A stretch of DNA of 64,000 nt, from contig NZ_JARGCS010000006.1 in the NCBI RefSeq assembly GCF_029193575.1, forward strand, positions 1-64,000, in the 5' to 3' direction. This DNA comes from Pseudomonas entomophila. Lineage in GTDB: Bacteria; Pseudomonadota; Gammaproteobacteria; Pseudomonadales; Pseudomonadaceae. Below the pieces are notes generated by a model. That model saw only the letters and a list, made by a program, of their open reading frames with translations, made no database searches and was not told where the DNA came from. Made by a program: the position numbers and the translations under genes. Positions within the stretch are counted from its first letter, which is position 1. Every line of letters begins with the position of its first letter. Positions 27,555 to 38,076 of this stretch are shown here, one piece after another.

Positions 27555-28937
27555 ATGAACGCGCCTTTCGTACCCCAACGCCAGACCCGTGACTACCAGG
27601 CCTCCGATGCCGCGCATCATATCCATGCCTTCCTCGACCAGAAGGCGCTCAACGCCGAAGGCCCGCGAGTGATGGTCGGTGGTGAGCGGCTGCATCTGTG
27701 GGACAGCGAAGGCAAGCGTTACCTGGACGGTATGTCTGGCCTGTGGTGCACCCAGCTCGGCTACGGGCGCAAGGACCTCACGGCCGCTGCCGCCGCACAG
27801 ATGGACCAGCTGGCCTACTACAACCTGTTCTTCCACACCACCCACCCGGCCGTGATCGAGTTGTCCGAGCTGTTGTTCAGCCTGCTGCCGGGTCACTACA
27901 GCCATGCGATCTACACCAACTCCGGCTCCGAGGCCAACGAAGTGCTGATCCGCACGGTGCGTCGCTACTGGCAGGTGGTCGGCCAGCCGTCGAAGAAGAT
28001 CATGATCGGCCGCTGGAACGGCTACCACGGCTCTACCCTGGCGGCCACGGCGCTGGGTGGGATGAAGTTCATGCACGAGATGGGCGGGCTGATTCCGGAT
28101 GTGGCGCACATCGACGAGCCCTACTGGTATGCCGCAGGGGGCGAGCTGAGCCCGGCCGAGTTCGGTCGCCGCTGCGCGCTGCAACTGGAAGAAAAGATCC
28201 TCGAGCTCGGCGCCGAGAACGTGGCCGGCTTCATCGCCGAGCCCTTCCAGGGCGCGGGTGGGATGATCTTCCCGCCGGAAAGCTACTGGCCGGAGATCCA
28301 GCGCATCTGCCGTCAGTACGATGTGCTGCTGTGCGCCGACGAGGTGATTGGTGGGTTCGGTCGTACCGGCGAATGGTTCGCCCATGAATACTTCGGTTTC
28401 GAGCCTGACACCCTGTCGATCGCCAAGGGCCTGACCTCCGGCTACGTGCCCATGGGCGGCCTGGTGTTGAGCAAGCGCATCGCCGAAGCGCTGGTCGAGC
28501 GCGGCGGGGTGTTCGCCCATGGCCTGACCTACTCCGGGCACCCGGTGGCGGCGGCGGTGGCCATTGCCAACCTCAAGGCGTTGTGTGATGAAGGCATCGT
28601 GCGCCAGGTCAAGGAGGATACGGGGCCGTACCTGCAGCGGATCCTGCGTGAAGTGTTCGCCAATCACCCGTTGATCGGTCAGGTGCAAGGCGCAGGGCTG
28701 GTGGCGGCGCTGCAGTTCGCCGAGGACAAGGCCAGCCGCAAGCGCTACGCCAACGAGAACGATCTGGCCTGGCAGTGCCGGACCTTCGGTTTCGAGGAGG
28801 GGGTGATCATTCGCTCGACCCTGGGGCGGATGATCATGGCGCCGGCGCTAGTGGCCAATCACAGCGAGCTGGACGAACTGGTGGAAAAGACCCGCAAGGC
28901 GGTCGATCGCACCGCCAAGGCCCTCGGCAAGCTTTGA
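27555..28937 (+). CDS. class III PLP-dependent aminotransferase, polyamine/omega-amino acid type
   Basis: The 460-aa protein is a fold-type I, class III aminotransferase. The PLP lysine is Lys291 in 'SIAKGLTSGYVPMGG', preceded by 'LLCADEVIGGFGRTGEWF' (the Asp that holds the pyridine nitrogen) and 'NSGSEANE' for the phosphate. The layout resembles SpuC-type putrescine/spermidine:pyruvate aminotransferases and beta-alanine aminotransferases. The start ATG at 27555 follows AAGGA; longer frames upstream run through the regulatory dyads. The next gene encodes an aldehyde dehydrogenase that would oxidise the aldehyde product. The precise amine is not determinable here. Confidence 0.88.
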   Translation: MNAPFVPQRQTRDYQASDAAHHIHAFLDQKALNAEGPRVMVGGERLHLWDSEGKRYLDGMSGLWCTQLGYGRKDLTAAAAAQMDQLAYYNLFFHTTHPAVIELSELLFSLLPGHYSHAIYTNSGSEANEVLIRTVRRYWQVVGQPSKKIMIGRWNGYHGSTLAATALGGMKFMHEMGGLIPDVAHIDEPYWYAAGGELSPAEFGRRCALQLEEKILELGAENVAGFIAEPFQGAGGMIFPPESYWPEIQRICRQYDVLLCADEVIGGFGRTGEWFAHEYFGFEPDTLSIAKGLTSGYVPMGGLVLSKRIAEALVERGGVFAHGLTYSGHPVAAAVAIANLKALCDEGIVRQVKEDTGPYLQRILREVFANHPLIGQVQGAGLVAALQFAEDKASRKRYANENDLAWQCRTFGFEEGVIIRSTLGRMIMAPALVANHSELDELVEKTRKAVDRTAKALGKL

Positions 28938-28995
28938 GGCCGTCTGCGGCAGCTTTCCCAAACGACGACCGTCCAACGGCATCCAGGAGCAGAAC

Positions 28996-30486
28996 GTGCA
29001 CGATTCAACCTACTGGCAGCGCAAAGCCGCCAACCTGACCCTTCCCAGCCAAGCCATGATCGGCGGCCGCTTCGTGGCCGCCGCGAGCGGTGCGACCTTC
29101 GATGCGATCAACCCTGCCACCAACCAGCTGTTGGCGCGGATCGCCGCCTGCGCCGACGAGGACGTCGACCGCGCCGTAGCCAGCGCCCGGGAGGCCTTCG
29201 AGCACGGCCCCTGGACACGGATGGCGCCGACGCAGCGCAAGCGCGTGCTGCTGCGCCTGGCGGAGCTGATGATGGCTCACCGCGAGGAGTTGGCGCTGCT
29301 CGAGTCGCTGAACATGGGCAAGCCGGTGATCGATGCCTACAACATCGATGTGCCGGGCGCCGCCCACGTCTTCGCCTGGTATGGCGAGGCGCTCGACAAG
29401 CTCTACGACCAGGTCGCGCCCACCGCGCCGAATGCCGTGGCGACCATCACCCGTGAGGCGATCGGCGTGGTCGCCGCGGTGGTGCCGTGGAACTTCCCGC
29501 TGGACATGGCCGCGTGGAAGCTGGCGCCGGCGCTGGCGGCGGGCAACAGCGTGGTGCTCAAGCCGGCCGAACAGTCACCGCTTTCGGCCTTGCGCCTGGC
29601 CGAGCTCGCGCTGGAGGCCGGGGTCCCGCCCGGCGTGTTCAACGTCGTGCCGGGCCTGGGCGAGACCGCCGGCAAGGCCCTGGGCCTGCACCCCGACGTC
29701 GATTGCCTGGTGTTCACCGGCTCCACCCAAGTGGGCAAGTACTTCATGCAGTATTCGGCGCAGTCGAACCTGAAGCAGGTGTGGCTCGAATGCGGCGGGA
29801 AAAGCCCGAACCTGGTGTTCGACGACTGCCAGGATCTGGACCTGGCGGCGGAGAAAGCCGCCTTCGGCATCTTCTACAACCAGGGTGAGTTCTGTTCGGC
29901 CAACTCGCGGCTCTACGTGCATCGCTCGATCCATGATGATTTCGTCGAGCGTCTGATCGGCAAGGCCCGCGACTGGCAGCCGGGCGACCCGTTGAACCCG
30001 GCAGCCCGCGCCGGCGCGATTGTCGACGCCCAGCAGACCGCCCGGATCATGGCGGCTATCCACCAGGCACATGAAGAAGGGGCGTCCCTGGTGACCGGTG
30101 GGCGTCAACTGTCGTTCAACGGTTCCAGCAACTTCATCGAACCGACGATCTTCACCAACGTCGAACCGCAGTCGTCGCTGTCGCGTGAGGAAGTCTTCGG
30201 CCCTGTGCTCGCCGTGACGGCGTTCGACAGCGAAGAGGAGGCGATCGGCTTGGCGAACGACAGCGTCTACGGGCTGGCAGCATCGATCTGGAGCGATGAC
30301 CTGAACCGCGTGCATCGGGTCGCCAGGCGACTCAAGGTGGGGAGCGTCTCGGTCAATACCGTCGATGCGCTCGATGTCGTAGCGCCGTTCGGAGGCTACA
30401 AGCAATCGGGTTTCGGTCGCGACCTGTCGCTGCATTCATTCGACAAGTACACCCAGTTGAAGACCACCTGGATCCAGCTGCGCTGA
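28996..30486 (+). CDS. NAD(P)-dependent aldehyde dehydrogenase (PuuC/KauB-like)
   Basis: The 496-aa protein has the ALDH catalytic residues Glu265 (LECGGKSPN) and Cys300 (NQGEFCSANSR), plus the 'VVPWNFPLDMA' and 'FTGSTQVGK' cofactor motifs. GTG at 28996 is the start, with CCAGGAG seven bases before. It follows the aminotransferase by 58 bp and likely oxidises an amino-aldehyde to the amino acid, as PuuC or KauB do in polyamine degradation. Confidence 0.9.
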   Translation: MHDSTYWQRKAANLTLPSQAMIGGRFVAAASGATFDAINPATNQLLARIAACADEDVDRAVASAREAFEHGPWTRMAPTQRKRVLLRLAELMMAHREELALLESLNMGKPVIDAYNIDVPGAAHVFAWYGEALDKLYDQVAPTAPNAVATITREAIGVVAAVVPWNFPLDMAAWKLAPALAAGNSVVLKPAEQSPLSALRLAELALEAGVPPGVFNVVPGLGETAGKALGLHPDVDCLVFTGSTQVGKYFMQYSAQSNLKQVWLECGGKSPNLVFDDCQDLDLAAEKAAFGIFYNQGEFCSANSRLYVHRSIHDDFVERLIGKARDWQPGDPLNPAARAGAIVDAQQTARIMAAIHQAHEEGASLVTGGRQLSFNGSSNFIEPTIFTNVEPQSSLSREEVFGPVLAVTAFDSEEEAIGLANDSVYGLAASIWSDDLNRVHRVARRLKVGSVSVNTVDALDVVAPFGGYKQSGFGRDLSLHSFDKYTQLKTTWIQLR

Positions 30487-30546
30487 CCCGCGCATCGCCA
30501 GCCGCGGGCCGAAGCCTGCGGCAAGCGTTCCTGAGTACTGCGCCGT

Positions 30547-31701
30547 TCAGCGCTGCAACACCAGAATCCGCGACAACAACTCGTCGCGATCCACATAACA
30601 TCCCTGAAAATGCCGCGCGCCACTGGCCGGGTCGAACGCATCGCGGGCATGCAGCACCCGGCGGTTGTCGAAGCACCAGAGTTGGCCAGCCTCCAAGCGC
30701 TGGGTAAAGCGGAACCGCGCTTCGCGGGTCATCTGGATGAAGCGCCGGTACGCCAGGTAATACGCCGGCATCACCGCCGCCTCCAGCTGGAACGGTGCGC
30801 GCAAGAAGTTGGCCAGGCGAATCTCCTGCACCTCGCCATGACTGTCCAACGCGATCACCGGCGCGCGGCAGCGGTAGTCGCTGTGGCGGTCCTTGTTGCG
30901 GAATTCCACCGGGGTCTCGCACAGCAGTCGGTAGGCCTCGGGGGCCTCGGTGCGCAGCGCCTCGGCGATGGCGAAACCGTCGACGAAGGTGCTGGCGCCA
31001 CCGGTGGCGTCGTTGACCAGGCAGTGCAGGAACTGCAACCCCGGTTGCAGCTCGCGGGTCGGCAGGTCGGTGTGCAGCGGCAGGTTGAAGGCGGTGTAGG
31101 CGTTGCTGTCGGCATCGGCCTTGGAGCGCACGTCGAACAGCACGCCGAAGTTGCTCTCGCGGATGAACGAGATGCGCCGGGCCAGGGCGAGGAGGGTGCC
31201 GGGCTCGGTGGGCACGCCCTGCAACTGGGTCAGCCCGGTGTCGCGTACGGCTAGCAGCCAATGCAGCAGCGCCGCGTCGTCGTGCATCACGGCGGTGTGC
31301 TCGAACACCGGCAGTGCCAGGTCGGCGACCCAGCGGTGCTTGCGTGGCCGGCTGGCTTCGCGCTCGGCCAGGGTTTGCGCGTCGTAGGCATGGGCGCGCA
31401 GCCAGCCGGGATCGTAGGCGCTGGCGTGGCCGTCGTCCCAGAGCACCCGCAGGCGGCCGTCGTCACCGATGGACGCGGCTTGGGGCTGGGTGTCCTCGGG
31501 CACATCGGCGACCTGGAACACCTGCTCGCGGGTGACCGTGTACACGCATTCGTCGCACGGGCAGTTGTCGCGCAGCCACAGGCTGTGGAACGGGCTGACC
31601 CGGCCATCGGCCCAGGTGACCGTCACCCCGCCCGCAAAGCGCTCGGCGCCGGCCAAGGGGCTGATGACCGGGAACCGGCGGTAGTCGGCGATCGCATTCA
31701 T
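30547..31701 (-). CDS. gamma-butyrobetaine dioxygenase-like Fe(II)/2-oxoglutarate oxygenase
   Basis: The 384-aa protein has two domains. The N-terminal DUF971-like zinc domain has Cys47, Cys49 and Cys52 (DNCPCDEC), and the C-terminal TauD/BBOX fold carries the iron motif His210-x-Asp212 (LPLHTDLP) with a distal His in 'RRVLHARDAFDP'. Such enzymes hydroxylate gamma-butyrobetaine to carnitine or act on related betaines. The start at 31701 follows GAGGAG and overlaps the EamA stop by ATGA. No other carnitine gene lies nearby, so the true substrate may differ. Confidence 0.8.
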   Translation of the reverse strand: MNAIADYRRFPVISPLAGAERFAGGVTVTWADGRVSPFHSLWLRDNCPCDECVYTVTREQVFQVADVPEDTQPQAASIGDDGRLRVLWDDGHASAYDPGWLRAHAYDAQTLAEREASRPRKHRWVADLALPVFEHTAVMHDDAALLHWLLAVRDTGLTQLQGVPTEPGTLLALARRISFIRESNFGVLFDVRSKADADSNAYTAFNLPLHTDLPTRELQPGLQFLHCLVNDATGGASTFVDGFAIAEALRTEAPEAYRLLCETPVEFRNKDRHSDYRCRAPVIALDSHGEVQEIRLANFLRAPFQLEAAVMPAYYLAYRRFIQMTREARFRFTQRLEAGQLWCFDNRRVLHARDAFDPASGARHFQGCYVDRDELLSRILVLQR

Positions 31702-32681
31702 TTCGGTGCAACTCCTCTGCGGTGGGTGGGCGCCGAGCCAGGGATGGCCGGCGCCAGGATGATGCGGATGGCGCGCACGGTACCGGCAACCACCAGTACC
31801 AGGCCCAGGCACTCGAACAGGCTGGGCGGGCGGCCGACGAAGGCCAGGCCCATCAGGGTGGCGAAGACCGATTCCAGGGCGATCAGTTGCCCTGACAGCA
31901 CCATGGGCAGGTGGCGGGTGGCGATGTTCCAGGCGCCGGCGCCGATCAGCGAGGAGGTCACGCCGATCAGCAGTGCCCAGCCGTACAGGTGCATGGCGTC
32001 GGCGCTGAGCCAGGGGGCCTGGGGCCAGCGCAGCAGGCCCTGGGCGGCGACGATGGGCGCGATGAGTACGGTGCCCAGGCCCGCGCCGACCATCATCAGG
32101 CAGGTCCAGGCCTGGGTGGCGCGGGCGTCCAGGTGCGCGATGGCCTGCTGGTTGATCAGGCTGAAGGCCAGCCATGAGAGGATCGCCAGCCCCGCGCAGG
32201 CCACGCCCAGCGCGGCGTTGCTGGGCGGTGCAGGGCTGGCGAACACGTCGAGGTTGATCAGCCCGAGCCCCAGGCCGAGCAGGCTCACCGGCAGGCCCAG
32301 TTGCGCCCAGCGCACCCGTGGGTCGCGGGCATTGCCTAGCAGCGCCTGCAGCACCGGCACACAGCCGATGAAGGCGGCGATCAGCGTCGGCCCGCCGAAG
32401 ATCACGCTGCCGGCGATGCTGGCGCTGTAGGCCAGGTAGCCGATCACCCCAAGGGCCATGCCGGTCAGCCATTGGCGTGGCGCCAGGCCACGCAGTTGCT
32501 CACGGCACAGCAGCAGGCCGAACACGCCGAGGGCGCCAGTGAACAGGTAGCGCACCAGTAGCAGGTCGAGGATGCCGTAGGCGCCGGTGACGTAGGGGGT
32601 GATGAAGTTGCTTGCCCAGAAGAACGTGGCGATCACGGCGAAGAGCACGCCGCGGCGGGCGTCTGATGGTGCGGTGGCCAT
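31698..32681 (-). CDS. EamA/DMT-family transporter
   Basis: The 327-aa protein has about ten hydrophobic helices in two repeated halves, with the EamA opening 'GVLFAVIATFFWASNFITPYV'. These inner-membrane carriers move small metabolites, often outwards. It is translationally coupled to the dioxygenase gene and is divergent from a LysR regulator 96 bp away. The start at 32681 has CCAGGAG seven bases before. Confidence 0.88.
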   Translation of the reverse strand: MATAPSDARRGVLFAVIATFFWASNFITPYVTGAYGILDLLLVRYLFTGALGVFGLLLCREQLRGLAPRQWLTGMALGVIGYLAYSASIAGSVIFGGPTLIAAFIGCVPVLQALLGNARDPRVRWAQLGLPVSLLGLGLGLINLDVFASPAPPSNAALGVACAGLAILSWLAFSLINQQAIAHLDARATQAWTCLMMVGAGLGTVLIAPIVAAQGLLRWPQAPWLSADAMHLYGWALLIGVTSSLIGAGAWNIATRHLPMVLSGQLIALESVFATLMGLAFVGRPPSLFECLGLVLVVAGTVRAIRIILAPAIPGSAPTHRRGVAPK

Positions 32682-32777
32682 GGCGTCTCCTGGAAGGGGC
32701 GGGCGATGGCGTTCATGCTGCGATGGCGCGGGCTGTGCTACAAATGATCTTTCAGCTCGAATGGTTAACTGAAGATT

Positions 32778-33683
32778 ATGAATAGGCTTGGCAAGTCGCT
32801 CCCGCCGCTGGCGTCCCTGCTGCCGTTCGAGGCGACCGCCCGGCTGGGCAGTGTCTCGCGTGCGGCGCAGGAGCTCCACATCACGCAGGCCGCGGTGAGC
32901 CGGCAGATCCGCGCGCTCGAGAGCGACCTCGGCGTGACGCTCTTCGAACGGCGCAACCGGGGCGTCCACCTGACCGAGTCGGGGCGCAGCCTGGCCTTTA
33001 CCCTGGGTAATGCGTTGGGTGAGCTGGCCAGTGAAGCCGACCGGCTGCGTGGGGTGGCGGGCGTCAACCAGGTCGTGCTGCTGTGCCAGATGTGCGAGGC
33101 CTTCCATTGGCTGATGCCGCGCTTGTCGAGTTTTCACCAGCAGCACCCGGAAATCGAACTCAAGGTCACCACGCTGATGCGCCCGTTGGCGGAGTTCGAG
33201 GGCTACTTCGACGTGGCGATGCAGAGCAGCAACCGTGACCGTGGCGCGCACCCTTTGCTGTTCAGTGCCTCGGACGAGGTCTTCCCGGTGTGCGGCCCAC
33301 AGTATTTGGCGCGCCATGCCGGCGAGGCGCTGGCGCTCGACCGGCTGGCGCATCACACCTTGCTGCACCACCAGACCGTGCCGCAGTACGAGCTGGAGTG
33401 GGACACCTGGCTGGCCGCCCATGGGCTGGCGCTGCCCCAGGGTGGCAAGGCGCTGACCTTCGACAGCTATTCGCTGATGTTGCAGGCGGCGGTGGCGGGG
33501 CATGGCCTGGCCATGGGCTGGCGGCGCACCGCCGAGCCGATGCTGGCCCGTGGCGAGTTGGTGGCGCCGTTCGCGCAGTCGGTCACGTTGCAGGATGCGT
33601 TGTCGGTGTGCATGCGCCAGGGGCAAGGCAGGCGACGGGAAACCCAGGCGCTGGCGGCGTGGTTGAAGATCCAGCTGGCGTAA
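32778..33683 (+). CDS. LysR-family transcriptional regulator (GcvA-like)
   Basis: The 301-aa protein has an N-terminal winged HTH ('LLPFEATARLGSVSRAAQEL', 'ITQAAVSRQIRALE') and a LysR substrate-binding domain. It is divergent from the EamA-dioxygenase pair and probably controls it. The shared gap contains an AT-rich stretch with 'GGTTAAC' near 32763 but no clear T-N11-A site that can be assigned with certainty. Confidence 0.9.
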   Translation: MNRLGKSLPPLASLLPFEATARLGSVSRAAQELHITQAAVSRQIRALESDLGVTLFERRNRGVHLTESGRSLAFTLGNALGELASEADRLRGVAGVNQVVLLCQMCEAFHWLMPRLSSFHQQHPEIELKVTTLMRPLAEFEGYFDVAMQSSNRDRGAHPLLFSASDEVFPVCGPQYLARHAGEALALDRLAHHTLLHHQTVPQYELEWDTWLAAHGLALPQGGKALTFDSYSLMLQAAVAGHGLAMGWRRTAEPMLARGELVAPFAQSVTLQDALSVCMRQGQGRRRETQALAAWLKIQLA

Positions 33684-33702
33684 GAGCCCCGTTCATCTGG
33701 AA

Positions 33703-33714
33703 CCAAACGTTTGG
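33703..33714. promoter_or_regulatory. 12-bp palindrome upstream of the sfnR-like gene
   Basis: CCAAACGTTTGG is a perfect dyad 90-101 bp upstream of the activator's start. It lies next to a second dyad (33737-33750), so the gap after the LysR gene seems to carry a compact control region. Confidence 0.35.
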
Positions 33715-33736
33715 CACTCATGCTTTTTTAATATTT

Positions 33737-33750
33737 CTGGTTATAACCAG
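33737..33750. promoter_or_regulatory. 14-bp palindrome in the sfnR-like promoter region
   Basis: CTGGTTATAACCAG is a perfect dyad centred about 60 bp upstream of the ATG at 33804 in an AT-rich stretch. Sulfur-starvation control by a LysR-type protein such as CysB would be the expected input for an sfnR-type gene, but the site cannot be assigned from sequence alone. Confidence 0.4.
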
Positions 33751-33803
33751 CGTTGGGTAGAGTACGCCTCACTTCTTCGTCACCCACGCTGGAACCGCCT
33801 GCC

Positions 33804-34880
<1,077 letters not shown>

Positions 34881-34889
34881 CCGCGCTGG

Positions 34890-34917
34890 CCTTTTCGCGG
34901 GGAAGCCCGCGAAAAGG
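34890..34917. terminator. bidirectional hairpin between convergent sfnR-like and ssuD-like genes
   Basis: CCTTTTCGCGGG (34890-34901) pairs perfectly with CCCGCGAAAAGG (34906-34917) around GAAG. The core resembles P. putida REP elements (CGCGGG..CCCGCG), so it may serve both as REP and as terminator for both flanking genes. Confidence 0.7.
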
Positions 34918-34928
34918 TCTCCTCGGTT

Positions 34929-36017
34929 TCATAGCCTGCGCAACATCGGCACCAGCTCCGCCCCCAGGTGAATGGCCTCTTCCAGGTGCGGAAAACCGGA
35001 GAGGATGAAGCAGTCCACCCCCAGTTGGTGATACTCCTCGATCCGTTGCGCCACCTGCTGGTAGCTGCCCACCAGCGCTGTTCCTGCGCCACCGCGCACC
35101 AGGCCGACCCCTGCCCACAGGTTGGCCGACACCTCCAGTTCCCGCGCCCGTCGCCCACGCCCCTTGACCAGCCCGGTCTGGCGCGACTGGCCGACCGACT
35201 CGTATGCGGCCAGTTGCGATTGCGCGCGGTCGATGGCGTCCTTGGGGATCTCGTCGAGCAGCCGCTCCACATGCGACCAGGCGGCGTCATCGGTCGCTGC
35301 GGCGAAGATGTGCAGGCGCAGGCCGAAGCGCAGCGCGCGGCCCTTGGCGGCGGCCAGCGCGCGCATGCGCTGGATGCGTTCGGCGATCATCGCCGGGGGC
35401 TCGCACCACATCAGGTAGGTCTGCGCGTGCGCGGCACCGACCTGCTCGGCGGCGTCCGAGGCGCCACCGAAATAGATCGCCGGTGCTGGCGCCTGTGGCG
35501 CGATCGGGCCACCGCCACCGCTGCGGTAGTAGCGACCATGGTGCGGTTGGCCGCGCCCGCGCCACACCGCCTGGAACACCTCGAGGAACTCCGCGGTGCG
35601 CGCATAGCGCTCGTCGTGTTCGAGGAAGTCGCCCAACGAACGCTGCTCGAAACGGCTGGAACCGCTGACCACATGCAGGTCCAGGCGTCCGTCGCTGAGC
35701 AACTGCAAGGTGGCGGCGCGGTGGGCGCTGTAGGCCGGCAGCTCCAGCCCCGGCCGCAGGGTCAGCAGGAAGCGCAGGCGGCGCACCTCCTGGGCCAGCA
35801 CGGCGGTGATCAGCCAAGGGTCTTCGAAACCGCTGGCGGTGGGCACCATGATGCCGTCGAACGCCGCCAGCTCGGCGGCGCGCACGATCTGGCGCAGGTA
35901 GTCGAGGGTCGGCGCGCGCTCGCCTTGCTGGAACAGCCCAACCTTGGGCAGGCCGCTGCTGGTCAGGTGATGGCCATCGCCGTTGGTGGGCAGGAACCAG
36001 TCGATCTCGATCGGCAT
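34929..36017 (-). CDS. ssuD: SsuD-like FMNH2-dependent alkanesulfonate monooxygenase
   Basis: The 362-aa protein follows SsuD closely: the opening 'IDWFLPTNGDGHHL', central 'AIYFGGASDAAEQVGAAHAQTYLMWCEPP', and the terminal 'NLWAGVGLVRGGAGTALVG' and 'LSGFPHLEEA' (regions partly quoted). SsuD cleaves alkanesulfonates to aldehyde and sulfite using reduced FMN from a partner reductase. No ssuE, ssuABC or ssuF lies here; the reductase must come from elsewhere. It is the last gene of the receptor-monooxygenase operon, two bases after the preceding monooxygenase. Confidence 0.8.
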   Translation of the reverse strand: MPIEIDWFLPTNGDGHHLTSSGLPKVGLFQQGERAPTLDYLRQIVRAAELAAFDGIMVPTASGFEDPWLITAVLAQEVRRLRFLLTLRPGLELPAYSAHRAATLQLLSDGRLDLHVVSGSSRFEQRSLGDFLEHDERYARTAEFLEVFQAVWRGRGQPHHGRYYRSGGGGPIAPQAPAPAIYFGGASDAAEQVGAAHAQTYLMWCEPPAMIAERIQRMRALAAAKGRALRFGLRLHIFAAATDDAAWSHVERLLDEIPKDAIDRAQSQLAAYESVGQSRQTGLVKGRGRRARELEVSANLWAGVGLVRGGAGTALVGSYQQVAQRIEEYHQLGVDCFILSGFPHLEEAIHLGAELVPMLRRL

Positions 36018-36018
36018 G

Positions 36019-37017
36019 TCAGTGGCGCTCCTTGCGCAGGGGGCCCAACAGCGGCAGGACCTGTTCGGCGAAGCGCAGCACTTCGCCGACCGCCGGCTGG
36101 CCGTGGATGACCACATGGTCGATGCCCAGCCCGTGCAGTTCTTGCAGGCGAGTGGCGAGCTGCGTGGCCGTGCCGACCAGGTACAGCGGTTGGCCGGGCT
36201 GCAGTTGCAGCAGGTTGGGGTGCACTTCGAAGCGGCGCAGCGGGTGGCTGTCGCGTTGCAGGCGGGGCAGTGCGTCGTGGCTGGCCGGCGCGTTGGCCGG
36301 GGCGTCGCCCAGTTGCCGCTCGGCAGCCTCCCAGGCCTGCGCCTCGGTGTCGCCCAGGGCCAGGCCGAAAGCGCAGGCAAAGGTCGGCGCGGGGCCTGCA
36401 TCGCGCACGCGCTGCATCGCCTCACGCAACCACGGCGGGGGCGCTGGGCGCAGCAGGCAGGCCTGGGCGTGGCTGGCGATCAGCAGCGGGCTTTGACTGT
36501 CGTCGAGGATGATCGGTGGGGCGGGCAGGGCGCGGCGGCCGAAGCCGGCGTTTTCCAGTTGGAAGTAGCGACCGCTGTAGGTGAACCCCTCGTCTGTGGG
36601 GCCCAGCAGGCGCCCGAGGATTTCCAGGTATTCGCCAATGCGTTCGCTGCGCTGGTCGCGGTTGAGCCAATCGCCGAAGGCGTGGCGCAGGCTGCTCTGC
36701 TCGCTGTCGGGCAGGTGCAGGCGCACGCGCTGGGCACTGATCGATTGCAGGCTCTGCACGGTGCTGGCCAGCGCGGCGGGGAGCATCACTTCCGGCGGCA
36801 CGCTGACCGTCAGGTGCACGCGACGGGTGTGCGCGCACAGTGCCGCGGCCACCCCGAGGCTGTCGGCGCACTGCGCGCCGCCAGGCACCCACAGGCCGTC
36901 GAGCCCCGCGTATTCGACCGCCTGGGCCAGCTGTATCCACTGCCCTGGCCGGGCCGCCCAGGCGGGCGCGGCGGCAGGGCCGCAGAGTGGCAATTGCCAG
37001 CTGAACTCAAGCGCCAT
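36019..37017 (-). CDS. LLM-class flavin-dependent oxidoreductase
   Basis: The 332-aa protein is a shorter relative of SsuD ('QWIQLAQAVEYAGLDGLWVPGG', 'YFQLENAGFGRRALPAPPIIL', 'LYLVGTATQLATRLQELHGLGID'). It lacks the 'LVRGGAGTALVG' end of true SsuD, so a different sulfonate or sulfone substrate is likely. Two bases separate it from the SsuD-like gene, and 39 bp from the gene before. It may act as a separate enzyme or as a partner subunit. Confidence 0.75.
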   Translation of the reverse strand: MALEFSWQLPLCGPAAAPAWAARPGQWIQLAQAVEYAGLDGLWVPGGAQCADSLGVAAALCAHTRRVHLTVSVPPEVMLPAALASTVQSLQSISAQRVRLHLPDSEQSSLRHAFGDWLNRDQRSERIGEYLEILGRLLGPTDEGFTYSGRYFQLENAGFGRRALPAPPIILDDSQSPLLIASHAQACLLRPAPPPWLREAMQRVRDAGPAPTFACAFGLALGDTEAQAWEAAERQLGDAPANAPASHDALPRLQRDSHPLRRFEVHPNLLQLQPGQPLYLVGTATQLATRLQELHGLGIDHVVIHGQPAVGEVLRFAEQVLPLLGPLRKERH

Positions 37018-37056
37018 GCGGGGGCTCCGTGGGGGAGGGAAGGGCGGTCGGCTCCA

Positions 37057-38076
37057 TCATCCCACTCTCGCTTGCGGCTGAGTAGCGCGCGCGTGCGCCG
37101 GGCGCCAGCCCAACCCCGGGGCGATGGTTTCGGCGATGACCCGCAGGCGCTGCAACACCTGGGCCTGGGTCGAGCTTTCGGCCTGCGTCACGACGATCAG
37201 GTAATCGGCATAGCCCAGCAGGGCAGGGTCGTGGCGCAGGCTGTGCAGCACCTCGTCGGGGTGGCCGTGGTGCACGTTCATCAGGCGCAGGTGCGCCTGC
37301 AGGTCGACGGCTTGGTCGATCAACCCTTCGCGTTGCAGGCGCGGGATGTGCCGCTCGATGTCCACCGCCAGCTCGGCCTGGGCGCTGGTCCGGTCCTGGG
37401 CGGGGAACACGGCGCGCACCACACCGATGCGCGGGGCTTGCTGCGGGTCGCGCCAGGCTTGCAGGTAGGCGTCGGCCAGGGGTTTTTGCACGGTCAGCGG
37501 GTCGTGGGTGGCGGTGCCCAGCAGCAGGCCGTTGCCGTGGCGGGCGGCGTAGGCGGCGCCTTCGACGCTGCCGTGGGAATGCCAGAGGCGCTGGCGCAGG
37601 CCTGGGGCCGGGGGCTGCAAGGTCAGCCCAGCGCTCAGGGGGGCGCCTTCGAGCAATTGTTGCAGGCGTTGCTGGTGCTGCTCGAACTGCGTTTGACGGT
37701 GCTGGGGGGCACGTCCAAAGGCACTGAAGTTGTCCAGGTTGGCGCCGCCGCTGCCCAGGCCCAGTTGCACCCGACCGCCGCTGAGGCTGTCGAGCACACT
37801 GGCGTCTTCGGCCAGGCGGATCGGGTCTTCGAAGGGCAGCACGATGACGCCGGTGCCCAGTTCGATATGCCGGGTGCGCTCGGCCACGGCGGCCAGTAGC
37901 ACCAAGGGCGAGGGCAATTGGCCGAAGCCGCCGCTCAGGTGGTGCTGGGCGATCCAGCCGCCGTCGAAGCCCAAGGCTTCGGCGACCTCGAACTGCTCCA
38001 GCAGGTCACGGTAGGCCTGGCGCGGGTCGGTGCCGAAGGCGTGGCTGAGAAAGCCCAGTTTGAAAGGTTTGCTCAT
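37057..38076 (-). CDS. luciferase-like monooxygenase, paralogue A
   Basis: The 339-aa protein begins MSKPFKLGFLSHAF and carries the luciferase-fold signature 'GGWIAQHHLSGGFGQLPSPLVLL' (partly quoted) and 'LGTGVIVLPFEDPIRLAEDASVLD'. It is a clear tandem paralogue of the gene just upstream, sharing nearly the same motif spacing. It overlaps that gene by ATGA. A reduced-flavin-dependent oxygenase acting on an organosulfur compound is the likely role from context. Confidence 0.78.
   Translation of the reverse strand: MSKPFKLGFLSHAFGTDPRQAYRDLLEQFEVAEALGFDGGWIAQHHLSGGFGQLPSPLVLLAAVAERTRHIELGTGVIVLPFEDPIRLAEDASVLDSLSGGRVQLGLGSGGANLDNFSAFGRAPQHRQTQFEQHQQRLQQLLEGAPLSAGLTLQPPAPGLRQRLWHSHGSVEGAAYAARHGNGLLLGTATHDPLTVQKPLADAYLQAWRDPQQAPRIGVVRAVFPAQDRTSAQAELAVDIERHIPRLQREGLIDQAVDLQAHLRLMNVHHGHPDEVLHSLRHDPALLGYADYLIVVTQAESSTQAQVLQRLRVIAETIAPGLGWRPAHARATQPQARVG

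Noticed and set aside
33712..33723. TGGCACTCATGC upstream of the sfnR-like gene as a sigma-54 promoter
   Set aside because: The GG-to-GC spacing is three bases too short for sigma-54.
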